From NCBI GenBank assembly GCA_024434115.1, contig QMIT01000009.1, forward strand, positions 86,165 through 150,164: a stretch of DNA of 64,000 nucleotides. Direction: 5' to 3'. Made by a program: the position numbers and the translations under genes. Under the pieces are notes generated by a model. It saw only the letters and a list, made by a program, of their open reading frames with translations. It had not been told where the DNA came from and searched no databases. This document shows, in pieces, positions 8,737-17,968 of the stretch. The stretch is from Chloroflexota bacterium. Lineage in GTDB: Bacteria; Chloroflexota; Anaerolineae; Aggregatilineales; J027. Numbering within the stretch: position 1 is the first letter of the stretch; every line of letters begins with the position of its first letter.

Positions 8737-9555
8737 ATGACAACCCAAAAATCGCGCAACTTGCCTTTTCGAGTGTTGAGTATCGGTGGGTCAGATTCTG
8801 GTGGAAGCGCTGGAATTCAAGCCGACCTCAAAACCTATGAGGCGCATGGTGTGTTTGGAACCACCGCTTTGACCGTTGTCACAGCCCAAAATACCATTGG
8901 TGTTCAACTGGTATTTCCACTTTCCCTTGATTTGATTGAGGCCCAAATTGAATCGGTGCTGACCGATATTCGACCCGATGCCGTCAAAACCGGGTTGCTT
9001 GGCCGTGCGGAAGTCGTGGGGTTGGTGGCGGAAAAAATTAAAACCTATGGCCCCGTGCCGCTGGTGGTAGACCCTGTACTGGTCAATGGCAAGGGGGATT
9101 TGATTGTCTCACTGGAAACGTTGGACGCCTATCGAGAACAATTATTCCCATTGGCGACGGTCATCACGCCCAATTTGGATGAGGCGGCGCGGTTGGTGGG
9201 GCAGTCAGTGAAATCAGGCCATTCTTTACATGACCTAGCCCTTAAACTGAAAGCATTTGGCCCAAAGGCTGTCGTGGTCAAAGGGGGACATCTGCCGGGG
9301 GACGAAATCGCTGACATGTTTTTTGATGGCAAACAGTTTATCGAATTACATGCCTCTCGGTTGCCGATTGAAAATCCACACGGTGTCGGCTGTACATTTG
9401 CCTCGGCGGTGGCGGCGAATTTGGCGCAGGGGGCGATTCCCCAAATGGCAGTGATGGCAGCCCATGCCTATCTGCAATCAGCTTTGGAGGCGGCCCTTAA
9501 ATGGAAAGTTGGGGAAGGACGCACACCGGTGAATCATCATGCTGGCAGAGTTTAG
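8737..9555 (+). CDS. thiD: Hydroxymethylpyrimidine/phosphomethylpyrimidine kinase
   Basis: 272 residues, normal length. ThiD phosphorylates HMP and then HMP-phosphate for thiamin pyrophosphate synthesis. Visible are the substrate motif GGSDSGGSAGIQAD (17-30), VVDPVLVNGKGD, TPNLDEAA and the ribokinase-fold anion-hole and base region HGVGCT. In most family members the last motif is HGTGCT, so Thr is Val here; the catalytic Cys position is kept. No other thiamin gene is in the window and no THI box was seen upstream. Confidence 0.93.
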   Translation: MTTQKSRNLPFRVLSIGGSDSGGSAGIQADLKTYEAHGVFGTTALTVVTAQNTIGVQLVFPLSLDLIEAQIESVLTDIRPDAVKTGLLGRAEVVGLVAEKIKTYGPVPLVVDPVLVNGKGDLIVSLETLDAYREQLFPLATVITPNLDEAARLVGQSVKSGHSLHDLALKLKAFGPKAVVVKGGHLPGDEIADMFFDGKQFIELHASRLPIENPHGVGCTFASAVAANLAQGAIPQMAVMAAHAYLQSALEAALKWKVGEGRTPVNHHAGRV

Positions 9556-9607
9556 GCGGATATTGTAGGCTTAGTTCAATCCCTATCTCGCCCAGTGGAG
9601 TACAACC

Positions 9608-11638
9608 ATGAGCCAATCATCTACCACACCCCATGCAGAAGCCGAGCAACCGCGCAAAGTGCAAAGCAACTGGCAGCGCTTTGTCTCGCGGCGGATTTTG
9701 ACGACCCAACACCCGGCACGGCGCTTGTTACGGGGGCTATTGATTGGGGGGATTGTCGCTCTAATGGTGAGTGTGGCGGTCTATTACAATCGTTTTCCCG
9801 ATATTCGAGCGCGGCTAAAGGATGGCCTTTATTCCCCGGCAGCTACCAGTGGCAATGTAGTGATTATCGCCATTGATAACAAATCGTTGGAGGCATTGGG
9901 GCGCTCACCAGCGGACTGGGATCGAGCCGACCATGCTCGACTAGTAAATTTCTTGGCTCAAGCCGATGCACGGGTCGCCACGTTTGACCTCTTTTTCGAT
10001 ATTGCCGCTCCCGATGATGAAGCATTCAAAACCGCAATGGATGAAGCGTGTCGGCCAACACCACTTGGAACCTGTACTGGAATGGAAGTGATTCTGGCGG
10101 CGGTGGGGGGACAGCCCGTCAATGAAACGCAGACCTCCGGAATTAGCACTTTTATCAATGTCGCGCAGCCTGAGGAGTCTTTGCGGAATGCGGCGGGGCG
10201 TTTAGGGCATGTGAGTGTACGGCCAGATACTGATGGCTATTTGCGAGAAGTGCCGTTGATTATTCAAGAGGTCGGGCAACCGCCCATTCCAATTCTCGGA
10301 TTGGCGAGTTTTCTGAGTTATCAGCGACTGGACGAAACCTCGGTACGCTATGAGGATGAAGAACTTCGTTATTATATTGACCCGAATGGCAGACAATATA
10401 CCGTCATTCGCCAATTGCCCACCGATGACTTTCCACGCATGTTAGTCTATTTTTTCGGTCTGCCCTCCCATCCAGACGATGCAGACTCCACTTTTGCCAC
10501 CTATTCCTATATTGATGTGCTGGACGGCAAAGTTCCCCCAGAAGCGTTTGCCGACAAAATGGTGTTGATTGGAGTTTTGGATGCGGATACACAGCCTGAC
10601 CAATTTCCTGTGCCGATCACTTCAGCCGATAACCAGATGTACGGGGTGGAAATTCACGCTAATGTCATCGAGACCATCTATCAAGCCGAGCATTCTGAGA
10701 CCCGCAGCAAGAATTTGAAACTACCCCTCGTACAGCAATCAGAACGTGAGCAGTATCTGTTTGTGATTGCCTTTGCCATGCTGGGTGGGATACTGTTGTC
10801 CTTTGTGCGGTGGTACATTGGCCTGATTGCTGCGCTTTTCGCCTATGGGGTGTTCTATTTTGTTTATGCTTATGTTGCCCTAATTCAGCGGGGAGTTTTG
10901 ACGGAGCTTTTCTTTCCGGGGATGGCGCTGGTGTTGGTGTTTATCGGGACGGTCATCTCCAATTATGTGTTTGAAGAACGCCGCCGTGCCGAGATTAACG
11001 ACCTATTTAGCCGCTATGTCTCCACCGACATCGCCCAAAAAATCTTGGAAAGTTATGACCGGGGTGAATTGGAACTCGGTGGCGAGGAGCGCGAAGTCAC
11101 CGTGATGTTTGCCGACGTGCGCGGCTTCACGACCCTTTCTGAAGGACTGCCCCCACAGGAAGTGGTCAGGATGCTGAATTTGTTCTTAGAGCGCATGAAC
11201 GAGATTGTGTTGAAACATGGTGGGGCGATCAATAAATATATTGGTGACAATTTGATGGCTTTTTGGAATGCGCCCTATTTCCAAGAGGATCACGCATGGA
11301 AGGCAACTCAAGCGGCGTTGGAGATGTTGGAGGCGATTCATGATATTAACGCTCAACAGCAGTTTAAATCCCCGGTACAGTTTGGCATCGGCATCAACAC
11401 CGGGATTGTGGTGGTGGGCAATATTGGATCGCAGCAGCGGCTGGAATATACCCCGATTGGCGATACGGTCAATGTGGCATCGCGTTTAAGTGGGGTCGCT
11501 GAGGGAGGCGCATGTTTGGTGGGGCCGGGGACGTATATTTATCTGGCAGAGCGGTTGCAACCTTCACGTCAGCTTCAGGTACGGCTCAAGGGCAAGGCTC
11601 AAGAGTTGGGGGTCTACGAATTTCGACCTCAAGCGTAA
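9608..11638 (+). CDS. CHASE2-domain class III adenylate cyclase
   Basis: 676 residues. A first membrane helix (about 45-65) is followed by an extracytoplasmic CHASE2 sensor (about 70-370), three membrane helices (about 380-450) and a cytoplasmic class III cyclase domain (about 485-670). Metal-binding Asp503 (FADVRGF) and Asp547 (YIGDN), the adenine-selecting Lys543, and the GDTVNVASRL motif supplying the transition-state Asn/Arg are all present. It is therefore likely an active ATP-to-cAMP enzyme. A GTGGAG ribosome site precedes the ATG. No cAMP receptor was recognised in the window. Confidence 0.94.
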   Translation: MSQSSTTPHAEAEQPRKVQSNWQRFVSRRILTTQHPARRLLRGLLIGGIVALMVSVAVYYNRFPDIRARLKDGLYSPAATSGNVVIIAIDNKSLEALGRSPADWDRADHARLVNFLAQADARVATFDLFFDIAAPDDEAFKTAMDEACRPTPLGTCTGMEVILAAVGGQPVNETQTSGISTFINVAQPEESLRNAAGRLGHVSVRPDTDGYLREVPLIIQEVGQPPIPILGLASFLSYQRLDETSVRYEDEELRYYIDPNGRQYTVIRQLPTDDFPRMLVYFFGLPSHPDDADSTFATYSYIDVLDGKVPPEAFADKMVLIGVLDADTQPDQFPVPITSADNQMYGVEIHANVIETIYQAEHSETRSKNLKLPLVQQSEREQYLFVIAFAMLGGILLSFVRWYIGLIAALFAYGVFYFVYAYVALIQRGVLTELFFPGMALVLVFIGTVISNYVFEERRRAEINDLFSRYVSTDIAQKILESYDRGELELGGEEREVTVMFADVRGFTTLSEGLPPQEVVRMLNLFLERMNEIVLKHGGAINKYIGDNLMAFWNAPYFQEDHAWKATQAALEMLEAIHDINAQQQFKSPVQFGIGINTGIVVVGNIGSQQRLEYTPIGDTVNVASRLSGVAEGGACLVGPGTYIYLAERLQPSRQLQVRLKGKAQELGVYEFRPQA

Positions 11639-11681
11639 ATAAGCTCTGACATAATAGGGTCATTGCACGGAAGTCCTAACT

Positions 11682-12032
11682 TCAAAGGTCGTCGAGTTCG
11701 CCTTTGTCCAGTGACATTTGGAAGGCTCGCCCAATGGTTAGGATTTCTTGAATCCAATAGATGATTTCCATCTGCTCATCATCGGCAGACATCACGGCTT
11801 CAAATAAGCTGTCAGGCATGTCTAAGAAGACTTCTGTACTGAGGCAGGCGATGGCCTGTAAAACGGAATCCCGTGATTCGGGAGGCTCCCCATCCATCAA
11901 ACCCTCATACCAACGTTCCATGAGGGGGTGGATTTGTTTGCAGGCGGCACCATCTTCGATTTGCCCTAATTGGTCATTGGCAAATGTTTCAATGTCATCC
12001 AGCCATTCGGGTCGTTGATCTTTGTCACTCAT
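11682..12032 (-). CDS. Small acidic hypothetical protein
   Basis: 116 residues, strongly acidic, predicted mostly helical, no signal peptide or membrane segment. I do not recognise a family. The ATG at 12030-12032 is preceded by GGGAGTGG, and a good promoter lies 31 bp further up, so it is a real gene. Upstream in-frame extension to 12116 would include the promoter and was rejected. It lies downstream of rsmH in orientation but has its own promoter. Confidence 0.75.
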   Translation of the reverse strand: MSDKDQRPEWLDDIETFANDQLGQIEDGAACKQIHPLMERWYEGLMDGEPPESRDSVLQAIACLSTEVFLDMPDSLFEAVMSADDEQMEIIYWIQEILTIGRAFQMSLDKGELDDL

Positions 12033-12062
12033 CTTAGCCACTCCCAAAAATGAATTATGGGT

Positions 12063-12091
12063 AGTATACGTAGAACAAAACTGGAACGCAA
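12063..12091 (-). promoter_or_regulatory. Sigma70-type promoter of the small acidic protein
   Basis: Read on the minus strand: TTGCGT (12091-12086), exactly 17 bp, TATACT (12068-12063). It lies 31 bp upstream of the start codon. Confidence 0.6.
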
Positions 12092-12162
12092 CTTTGCTCA
12101 AACGTTCTATTAACATTTTAAATACCTAAAGACCGACTAGCAGGTTCAAATTGAGCGAAACT

Positions 12163-13104
12163 TCAGAGGCGTTCAGCGATACGGAGTTTGGCACTGCGGG
12201 CGCGGGGGTTGAGGTCAATTTCTGCGCCGCTGGCTTCAATCGGTTTGCGATTCACGAGGCGGATAGTGGCTTGATGGTGGCAAGTGCAAATTGGTTGATG
12301 GGGTGGGCAGAGGCAGTCGGTAGATTCTTGTCTAAAGTATTGTTTGACGATGCGATCTTCCAAACTATGGAAGGTCAGAATCGCCAAACGTCCACCCGGT
12401 TTTAAGAGATTGAGCGCGATAGGCAAAACGGCCTCTACCGCGCCGAGTTCATCGTTAACGGCGATGCGCAGGGCTTGAAAAACGCGGGTGGCGGGATGAA
12501 TTTTGGGGCGCGGACCATGTGAGCGGTACAAGTTGGCGATTAAATCGGCGAGTTCGGTGGTAGTGTAAACGGGGCGGGATGCCACAATTTGGCGGGCAAT
12601 GCGGCGACTGTCGTTTTCTTCACCATATTGAAAGAACAAATCGGCCAATTCTTTTTCAGGCAGCGAATTGACCAATTCGGCGGCGGTCATTATGCCGGAG
12701 GAGGGGTCGAAGCGCATATCTAACGGCCCCTCCAAGCGAAAAGCAAAGCCCCGTTCGGCCTGATCAAACTGCATGGAGGATACGCCTAAATCCAGTAAAA
12801 TGCCGTCTACTTGAGGCGCATCCAACTTTAACCATGCTGCCACTGCTCGATCCATCTCAACATAACTGGCGTGTACCAACCTAGCCCGATTCCCATATTC
12901 GGCGAGACGTTCCCCTGCGATATTAAGGGCATCGGGGTCGCGGTCAAGGCCGAGCACTTGGTTGTCGGGACGGGTAGATAGCATCGCATGGGTATGGCCC
13001 CCTGCGCCCAATGTACCGTCCACAAAATAGGCATTTTCGCGCTCGGCTACTTGCAGACCCGTCAAGATAGGGTCAACCATAATTGGCTGATGGGGCAGCG
13101 CCAT
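12163..13104 (-). CDS. rsmH: 16S rRNA (cytosine1402-N4)-methyltransferase RsmH
   Basis: 313 residues, normal length for RsmH (MraW). SAM-binding motif DGTLGAGGHT (residues 29-38) and GLDRDPDAL, family motif LLDLGVSSMQFD, and the C-terminal signature FHSLEDRIVK are all present. It N4-methylates C1402 of 16S rRNA in the decoding centre. It usually sits in the dcw (mra) division cluster; here it is isolated, with a sugar dehydrogenase gene just upstream on the same strand (6 bp away). Confidence 0.97.
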   Translation of the reverse strand: MALPHQPIMVDPILTGLQVAERENAYFVDGTLGAGGHTHAMLSTRPDNQVLGLDRDPDALNIAGERLAEYGNRARLVHASYVEMDRAVAAWLKLDAPQVDGILLDLGVSSMQFDQAERGFAFRLEGPLDMRFDPSSGIMTAAELVNSLPEKELADLFFQYGEENDSRRIARQIVASRPVYTTTELADLIANLYRSHGPRPKIHPATRVFQALRIAVNDELGAVEAVLPIALNLLKPGGRLAILTFHSLEDRIVKQYFRQESTDCLCPPHQPICTCHHQATIRLVNRKPIEASGAEIDLNPRARSAKLRIAERL

Positions 13105-13110
13105 AGGCTC

Positions 13111-14256
13111 TTAGCTCTTCGCTTCCAATTTGAATACCCGTCCAAGATGGTCGGTCACATAAATTTCACCATTGGCGTCTTCGCCAAATGAGCTTATTGG
13201 GGAATCGGTGTTCATAAAAACATCCCCTTCCCACTCGCCATCGATGTTTCTTAACCAAAAGATCGTTCCGGCGCAATAATCCGCATACAAATAGACCCCA
13301 TCTAGTTCCGGTAATTCCGAACCACGATAGACATAGCCACCTGTGACCGAACAACCGAGATCATGGCTGTATTCGGCGATGGGTTTGACCGTCCCATCGA
13401 GTTCGTTGCCCTCGTAGGAATGACGACCTTCATAAATGTTCCAGCCATAATTTTCACCACCCGTGCTGTCGGCAGGCTGGAAGTTGACCTCTTCATATTG
13501 ATTTTGCCCGACATCGGCAATATAGAGATCACCTGTGGCGCGATCAAAGCTGAAACGCCAAGGGTTGCGGAGGCCAATGGCCCAAATTTCAGGACGACCT
13601 TCCGTGCCATCCGCAAATGGATTATCTGGCGGAATCGCATAGGGTTCCGTATTAATGTCGAGGCGCAGCATGGTCCCCAACAACGTAAAGGGGTCTTGTC
13701 CGTTGTTACTCGGATCACCCGCACTCCCGCCATCTCCCATACCGATGTAGAGATAACCATCTGGCCCAAACGCCAGCATCCCACCGTTGTGATTGGCAAA
13801 AGGCTGTTCGATCCAGATGACCACTTTTTCACTATCGGGGTCGGCAAGATTGGGGTCATCGGCGCTGACGCTGTAGCGGGCGACGACGGTGCTGCCATCT
13901 TGGGCGGTATAGTTGATGAAGAAATAGCCATTTTCGGCATAGTCGGGATGGAAGGCCAATCCCAACAATCCTTGTTCGTTTCCGCTATCATTAACGATGC
14001 CGCTAATGTCCAAAAAGGGTGTTTCCAGCATTGCCCCCTCTTGGATAATATAAATTTCGCCGGATTGGTCAACCACAAATAAGCGGTCATTATCGCCGGG
14101 TGGAGTAGTGACAAACAGGGGGCGAGTTAGCCCTTCCGTGACGATTGACGTCAAGACATACTCACGATCCGAGGGTGGGTCGGCTTTGGCCTCCGATTTG
14201 CAGGCTAACAATATAAACACCAAGACAAAAACCACGTTGAGCTTTCGCATGTTCAA
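13111..14256 (-). CDS. PQQ-dependent sugar dehydrogenase-like lipoprotein
   Basis: 381 residues. A lipoprotein signal ends in LLAC (Cys19). The rest is a six-bladed glucose/sorbosone dehydrogenase propeller: GLLGLAFHPDYAENG, MLAFGPDGYLYIGMGDGG, GLRNPWRFSFD, ADVGQNQYEEVN and GGYVYRGSELP are family hallmarks. It probably oxidises sugars at the cell surface; PQQ use is family knowledge, not shown. The start is TTG at 14256, spaced well from GGAGAAGG; the ATG at 14250 is possible. Six bp upstream of rsmH, so they may be cotranscribed. Confidence 0.9.
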   Translation of the reverse strand: MNMRKLNVVFVLVFILLACKSEAKADPPSDREYVLTSIVTEGLTRPLFVTTPPGDNDRLFVVDQSGEIYIIQEGAMLETPFLDISGIVNDSGNEQGLLGLAFHPDYAENGYFFINYTAQDGSTVVARYSVSADDPNLADPDSEKVVIWIEQPFANHNGGMLAFGPDGYLYIGMGDGGSAGDPSNNGQDPFTLLGTMLRLDINTEPYAIPPDNPFADGTEGRPEIWAIGLRNPWRFSFDRATGDLYIADVGQNQYEEVNFQPADSTGGENYGWNIYEGRHSYEGNELDGTVKPIAEYSHDLGCSVTGGYVYRGSELPELDGVYLYADYCAGTIFWLRNIDGEWEGDVFMNTDSPISSFGEDANGEIYVTDHLGRVFKLEAKS

Positions 14257-14326
14257 TTTTTACCTTCTCCCTTGATGGACGAACTAATTGTAGCGGAACT
14301 TTGGTTGGATGTTTATAACCTACCAC

Positions 14327-14354
14327 TTGCCGCTTTGCTGACAACGACTACACT
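14327..14354 (+). promoter_or_regulatory. Possible promoter of the secreted propeller-like protein
   Basis: TTGCCG (14327-14332), 16-bp spacer, TACACT (14349-14354), 27 bp upstream of the ATG at 14382, which has AGGAG at 14371-14375. Confidence 0.4.
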
Positions 14355-14381
14355 TGAGAGACAAATGGTGAGGAGTATGGA

Positions 14382-15524
14382 ATGCTGATTAAACGTGCTT
14401 TTTTACTGATAATCGTTGGGTTAAGTCTCGTTACATTACATCCAGTCCACAGCCAAAGTTCGGCTAGCGCCCCTTTGATTGTTTTGATGGGTGGCGATTT
14501 TTGGACATATGCCGATAGCACATGGACGCAGATGACCCAGAGTGGCTATCACCAAACGCCGCTGCTTGGGCCGGACGGCACCCAAATTGCCTATCGAACG
14601 GTTGCACCCGACGCCATTGCCGCCCTCGAATCTGGGCAGGGCACTAGCGGTTTTCCGGCCACCGACATCAATCTCTTAAATCTTGCGACGGGGGAGGAAC
14701 AGTTCATTGCCACCCAACCCGATAATATTTCGTTGGCGGAAGGGCGCTATATCTTACGTTCCGAGCCGTCTTGGTCGCCGAATGGCACGCAAATCGCGTG
14801 GACGGATTTGGCCTATCCCAGCGGCACCGATTCGTTAGTGGTCTATGATATAGCAAGCGTCACCCCGATTTCATTTCCCCTGACCCTGCCCCAGCGCTAC
14901 GGAATTCAAGGGGCAGCTGAAATCCGATGGGGAGCAGCGGGTATTGCGATCTGGGTGACAGGGCTGGATGCTGCTACAGGCGGGATTAGTGAAATGTTCT
15001 CGATTTATACTCCCGATGGACAATTGCTCTCGACATCACAACTGCCTTTTAGCGACACCAGCGGTTATATCCTTGATTTCTTCTGGATTGAACATCAAGG
15101 TAATCAGGATTTAGGGGTGTTGTACAGCAATGGCGATTTTTATTTGATTGACCCGCGTTTGAACACGTTTATGCAATATCTGAATCCGCCAACATTTTTT
15201 GCCAGCGGGACGGCAGGAGCGCCTTCCATCAGCCTTGTGCGTGCGCCGGAAAATCAAATAGGCCTCCCTTTTAGTTTTAGCTATCAGCCGGAAGCCAGTG
15301 GTACAGCGGTCAGTATTCCCGAAACACTTTCACCCTTAACCATCACTATCGCACCTGATGGGACGGCACTTGCGTATATCACTTCAGAGGGGCAGGTGGT
15401 CGTGGTGCAAAATGGTAGCCCTCAAACCATTACCTCCGCTGACCAATTCGCAACGGCCTTGGTTTGGGCGAACAAAAGCTGGACGACTGCCGAAGGCGGC
15501 GGTGCAGGTGGCGGTGCTGGTTAA
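14382..15524 (+). CDS. Secreted WD40/TolB-like propeller protein
   Basis: 380 residues. A Sec signal peptide (about 1-25, cleavage after VHS) precedes repeated Ser-Pro-Asp/Asn-Gly-Thr blades typical of PD40/TolB-type propellers (GPDGTQIAYR, SPNGTQIAWT, APDGTALAYI). The C-terminus is a Gly/Ala run. It is likely extracytoplasmic or cell-surface attached. No enzymatic motif is seen and the specific function is unknown. It diverges from the sugar dehydrogenase gene. Confidence 0.75.
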   Translation: MLIKRAFLLIIVGLSLVTLHPVHSQSSASAPLIVLMGGDFWTYADSTWTQMTQSGYHQTPLLGPDGTQIAYRTVAPDAIAALESGQGTSGFPATDINLLNLATGEEQFIATQPDNISLAEGRYILRSEPSWSPNGTQIAWTDLAYPSGTDSLVVYDIASVTPISFPLTLPQRYGIQGAAEIRWGAAGIAIWVTGLDAATGGISEMFSIYTPDGQLLSTSQLPFSDTSGYILDFFWIEHQGNQDLGVLYSNGDFYLIDPRLNTFMQYLNPPTFFASGTAGAPSISLVRAPENQIGLPFSFSYQPEASGTAVSIPETLSPLTITIAPDGTALAYITSEGQVVVVQNGSPQTITSADQFATALVWANKSWTTAEGGGAGGGAG

Positions 15525-15570
15525 GTGGGAATGCGGTTGGCTATTTTTACGCGCTTAAAACGGAGAAAAC

Positions 15571-15870
15571 ATGAGCAATACAGAATTGGATTTGGATGCC
15601 TTGATCGAAGCGATGCGTGAACATTATGACGCCGAAGGGCTGCATTGGATGGAAAAACTACTGCATACACATGTGGGTGGGCCAGTGACGGCTTTGTTTA
15701 CACAGGTCGAAATTATTCAACGTGCGCTTGACCGAAAACCAGAAATGGTGCCGGGGGAAGTGGCCTCATTAAAGGATAATGTGCGGCTGGCCTCTGACAA
15801 TATTCGCAAGATTGTGAAAGCGCTGGCAGCGGCCAATCGTCCACCCGACGAACCCGCCAATGGGGGCTAA
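15571..15870 (+). CDS. Small helical protein resembling a histidine-kinase DHp domain
   Basis: 99 residues, two long predicted helices joined near residues 55-64. The first holds LHTHVGGPVTAL (31-42), which recalls the dimerisation/phosphoacceptor helix of histidine kinases (His followed by Pro-hydrophobic-Thr). The His-to-Pro spacing (four from His34, six from His32) differs from the canonical five, and there is no ATPase domain. The resemblance may be only structural. It starts 46 bp after the secreted protein gene, so probably the same transcript. Confidence 0.65.
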   Translation: MSNTELDLDALIEAMREHYDAEGLHWMEKLLHTHVGGPVTALFTQVEIIQRALDRKPEMVPGEVASLKDNVRLASDNIRKIVKALAAANRPPDEPANGG

Positions 15871-15953
15871 AACCCCTAGTTTTGAGGACTGATGGTCTAT
15901 TTGCGAAAGCTCTACAATTGTACGACTTTTAGAAGCTAGGAAAGGGATTCATC

Positions 15954-16400
15954 ATGAATCAACCCAATCGCACCAAGACCTATATCGCACGCAAAAAAGC
16001 CGTGCCGATGATTTCGGAAAAGGTGCAGCAGGAAATGACGGTCAATACATTGGAAGGCCCACGTACTGCTTATGTGGGAGATTATCTGATGACGGGAACA
16101 CGCGGCGAACAGTGGGCGATTGAGCCAGACAAATTTGAAGCGACTTATGATGTGCTGGGTCAGACTCCTGACGGTAAGTTGCAGGTACAGTCCAAGCCAA
16201 TCGAACGGGCTATCTTTCAAACGCTTGTCCCGATGGATTTCATCATCCGGGGTGAAAATTTTCACGCCGAGGCTGGAGATGTGATTGTAAGTTATGGCCC
16301 GGATGATATGGCCCCGGTCAAGCAAGACGTCTTCTATGAAACCTACGAAGTGATACGGCCTGCCACATCTGAGGAAGATTTTGGTGTAGCCGCTGTGTGA
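15954..16400 (+). CDS. PGDYG-domain-like protein
   Basis: 148 residues, soluble. The segment around 35-70 (GPRTAYVGDYLMTGTRGEQWAIEPDKF region) matches the small PGDYG domain (threshold-type match by eye to the pattern of Gly-Asp-Tyr, then Gly-Glu-x-Trp and Phe-x-x-x-Tyr), which is seen in phage-related and miscellaneous bacterial proteins. A second similar unit occurs near 95-135 (GDVIVSYG...FYETYEV). Molecular function is unknown. GGAAAGGG ribosome site upstream. Confidence 0.7.
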   Translation: MNQPNRTKTYIARKKAVPMISEKVQQEMTVNTLEGPRTAYVGDYLMTGTRGEQWAIEPDKFEATYDVLGQTPDGKLQVQSKPIERAIFQTLVPMDFIIRGENFHAEAGDVIVSYGPDDMAPVKQDVFYETYEVIRPATSEEDFGVAAV

Positions 16401-16477
16401 TTTGATAGCGGCCCTAAGCCCGATAACCCCAACCTAAGCCGCTAACCCAAACGCGGTAGTATTTCCTTTTGCCCAAA

Positions 16478-16559
16478 TAACCTTCTCTCCAGTTGACTTG
16501 CACGCTACAATTCCCCGTCACCAATAACGGAATGGACTGGTGTTCTGTAGAGAAGGTTA
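16478..16559 (+). promoter_or_regulatory. 11-bp inverted repeat spanning the hisS leader
   Basis: TAACCTTCTCT (16478-16488) and AGAGAAGGTTA (16549-16559) are perfectly complementary with a 60-nt loop. The right arm touches the hisS ribosome site (AAGGTG, 16559-16564), so pairing could mask initiation. No T-box motif was found. A TTGACT at 16493 lies inside the loop without a well-spaced -10. Confidence 0.4.
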
Positions 16560-16571
16560 AGGTGAATTCGC

Positions 16572-17921
16572 ATGGCTAAATTGACGGCCCGCACTCCCAA
16601 AGGAATGCGCGATTTTTTGCCCGCTGACATGATCAAGCGGCAGTATGTGTTTGGGGTCATCCGCGAGGTATTTGAAAGTTTTGGTTTTGAGCCGATTGAC
16701 ACGCCCGTCTTGGAACTGCGTGAAAATCTGATGAGTGGGAATTATGGCGAGGACGCTGAGAAGCTGATTTACTATGCCCAACATCCCGGTGCCAAAGAAG
16801 AACTCGCCCTGCGTTACGACCTGACCGTACCATTGAGCCGCTTTTTTGCCGCGCACGAGAATGATCTAAGCCTGCCCTTCCGTCGTTATCATATCGCTCC
16901 GGTGTGGCGAGGGGATCGCCCACAAAAAGGGCGCTTCCGTGAATTTTATCAATGTGATGCCGATATTGTTGGGGTGCGCCACATGGGGGCCGATGCCGAA
17001 GTGATGAATGTGGTCTATACCGTACTTAAACGGCTCGGCTTTGCGGATTTCACCATCAAATACAACAACCGCAAGTTGCTTTTGGGAATCGGGGCGTATT
17101 CAGGTGTGCCAGAAAATCGGCTACCTTTTCTCTATCGCACGATTGATAAGACCGACAAAATTGGCTTGGAAGGTGTGACTGAGGAGCTACGTAAAGAGGG
17201 CCTGCCGGAAGAAACTGTTCAGCGCCTGGTCAATTTGCTGGTGGTTGAAGAAGGGGACGCCTCTAAGCGGTTGGCTTTATTGGGACGGTTGCGCGAAGAA
17301 ATGGATGGTATAGACATCGCTCAACAAGGTTTGGAAGAATTGGAGCAGTTGACCCGTGCGGCGGATGCGCTCGGATTAATCGGCAACACGGCGATGGATT
17401 TTACGATGGTGCGCGGCTTAGGGTATTATACCGGCCCGATTTTTGAAACCTTTATCACCAAACCGGAAAATCTGGGGGCGGTGCAGGGGGGTGGCCGCTA
17501 TGATGAACTGATCGGCCTGTTCCGGGGGCAAAGTTTGCCGACCACAGGCATCAGCTTTGGCATTGAGCGCATCCTCGAATTAATGGACATCCTGAACCTG
17601 TATCCAGCTTCGATTGGTTCGACGGTGGTACAGGCCCTCGTTACGTTGTTTAGCGAGGATTTACAAACCGACGCCCTCAAGTTGGCGATGGAATTACGTG
17701 AGGCGGGGATTCGCACCGAGACGTATATGGATGCCCGCAAAGGCATTGGCAAACAAATTGGTTATGCCGACTCCAAACGCATCCCGCTTGTGATCATTGC
17801 TGGACAGGATGAATTAAGCGCGGGGCAGGTGCGGCTCAAACGTTTGGCGGATGGACATGAGGAAAGCGTGAACCGTCGGGAATTGGGGAGCGCGGCACAT
17901 CGCTTGCTCAATTTGGCATAA
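16572..17921 (+). CDS. hisS: Histidyl-tRNA synthetase
   Basis: 449 residues. Class II synthetase that charges tRNA-His. Motif 2 (RGDRPQKGRFREFYQ), the HisA motifs including LGYYTGPIFE, and motif 3 (GISFGIERI) are present, followed by a C-terminal anticodon-binding domain (about 345-445). N-terminus TPKGMRDFLP is standard. Its leader contains a long-range inverted repeat. The next gene begins 47 bp downstream. Confidence 0.97.
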   Translation: MAKLTARTPKGMRDFLPADMIKRQYVFGVIREVFESFGFEPIDTPVLELRENLMSGNYGEDAEKLIYYAQHPGAKEELALRYDLTVPLSRFFAAHENDLSLPFRRYHIAPVWRGDRPQKGRFREFYQCDADIVGVRHMGADAEVMNVVYTVLKRLGFADFTIKYNNRKLLLGIGAYSGVPENRLPFLYRTIDKTDKIGLEGVTEELRKEGLPEETVQRLVNLLVVEEGDASKRLALLGRLREEMDGIDIAQQGLEELEQLTRAADALGLIGNTAMDFTMVRGLGYYTGPIFETFITKPENLGAVQGGGRYDELIGLFRGQSLPTTGISFGIERILELMDILNLYPASIGSTVVQALVTLFSEDLQTDALKLAMELREAGIRTETYMDARKGIGKQIGYADSKRIPLVIIAGQDELSAGQVRLKRLADGHEESVNRRELGSAAHRLLNLA

Positions 17922-17968
17922 ACTTGACGTAAAATGAGAGACGGTGGGATTATCATTGGAGGCCGATC

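Noticed and set aside
12081..12106. GGAACG...CGTTCT pair upstream of the small acidic protein as a second LexA site
   Set aside because: The spacer is 14 bp instead of 4, so it does not match the lexA dyad.
16401..16571. T-box riboswitch before hisS
   Set aside because: No T-box consensus, antiterminator or His specifier loop could be found; only the long-range inverted repeat is visible.
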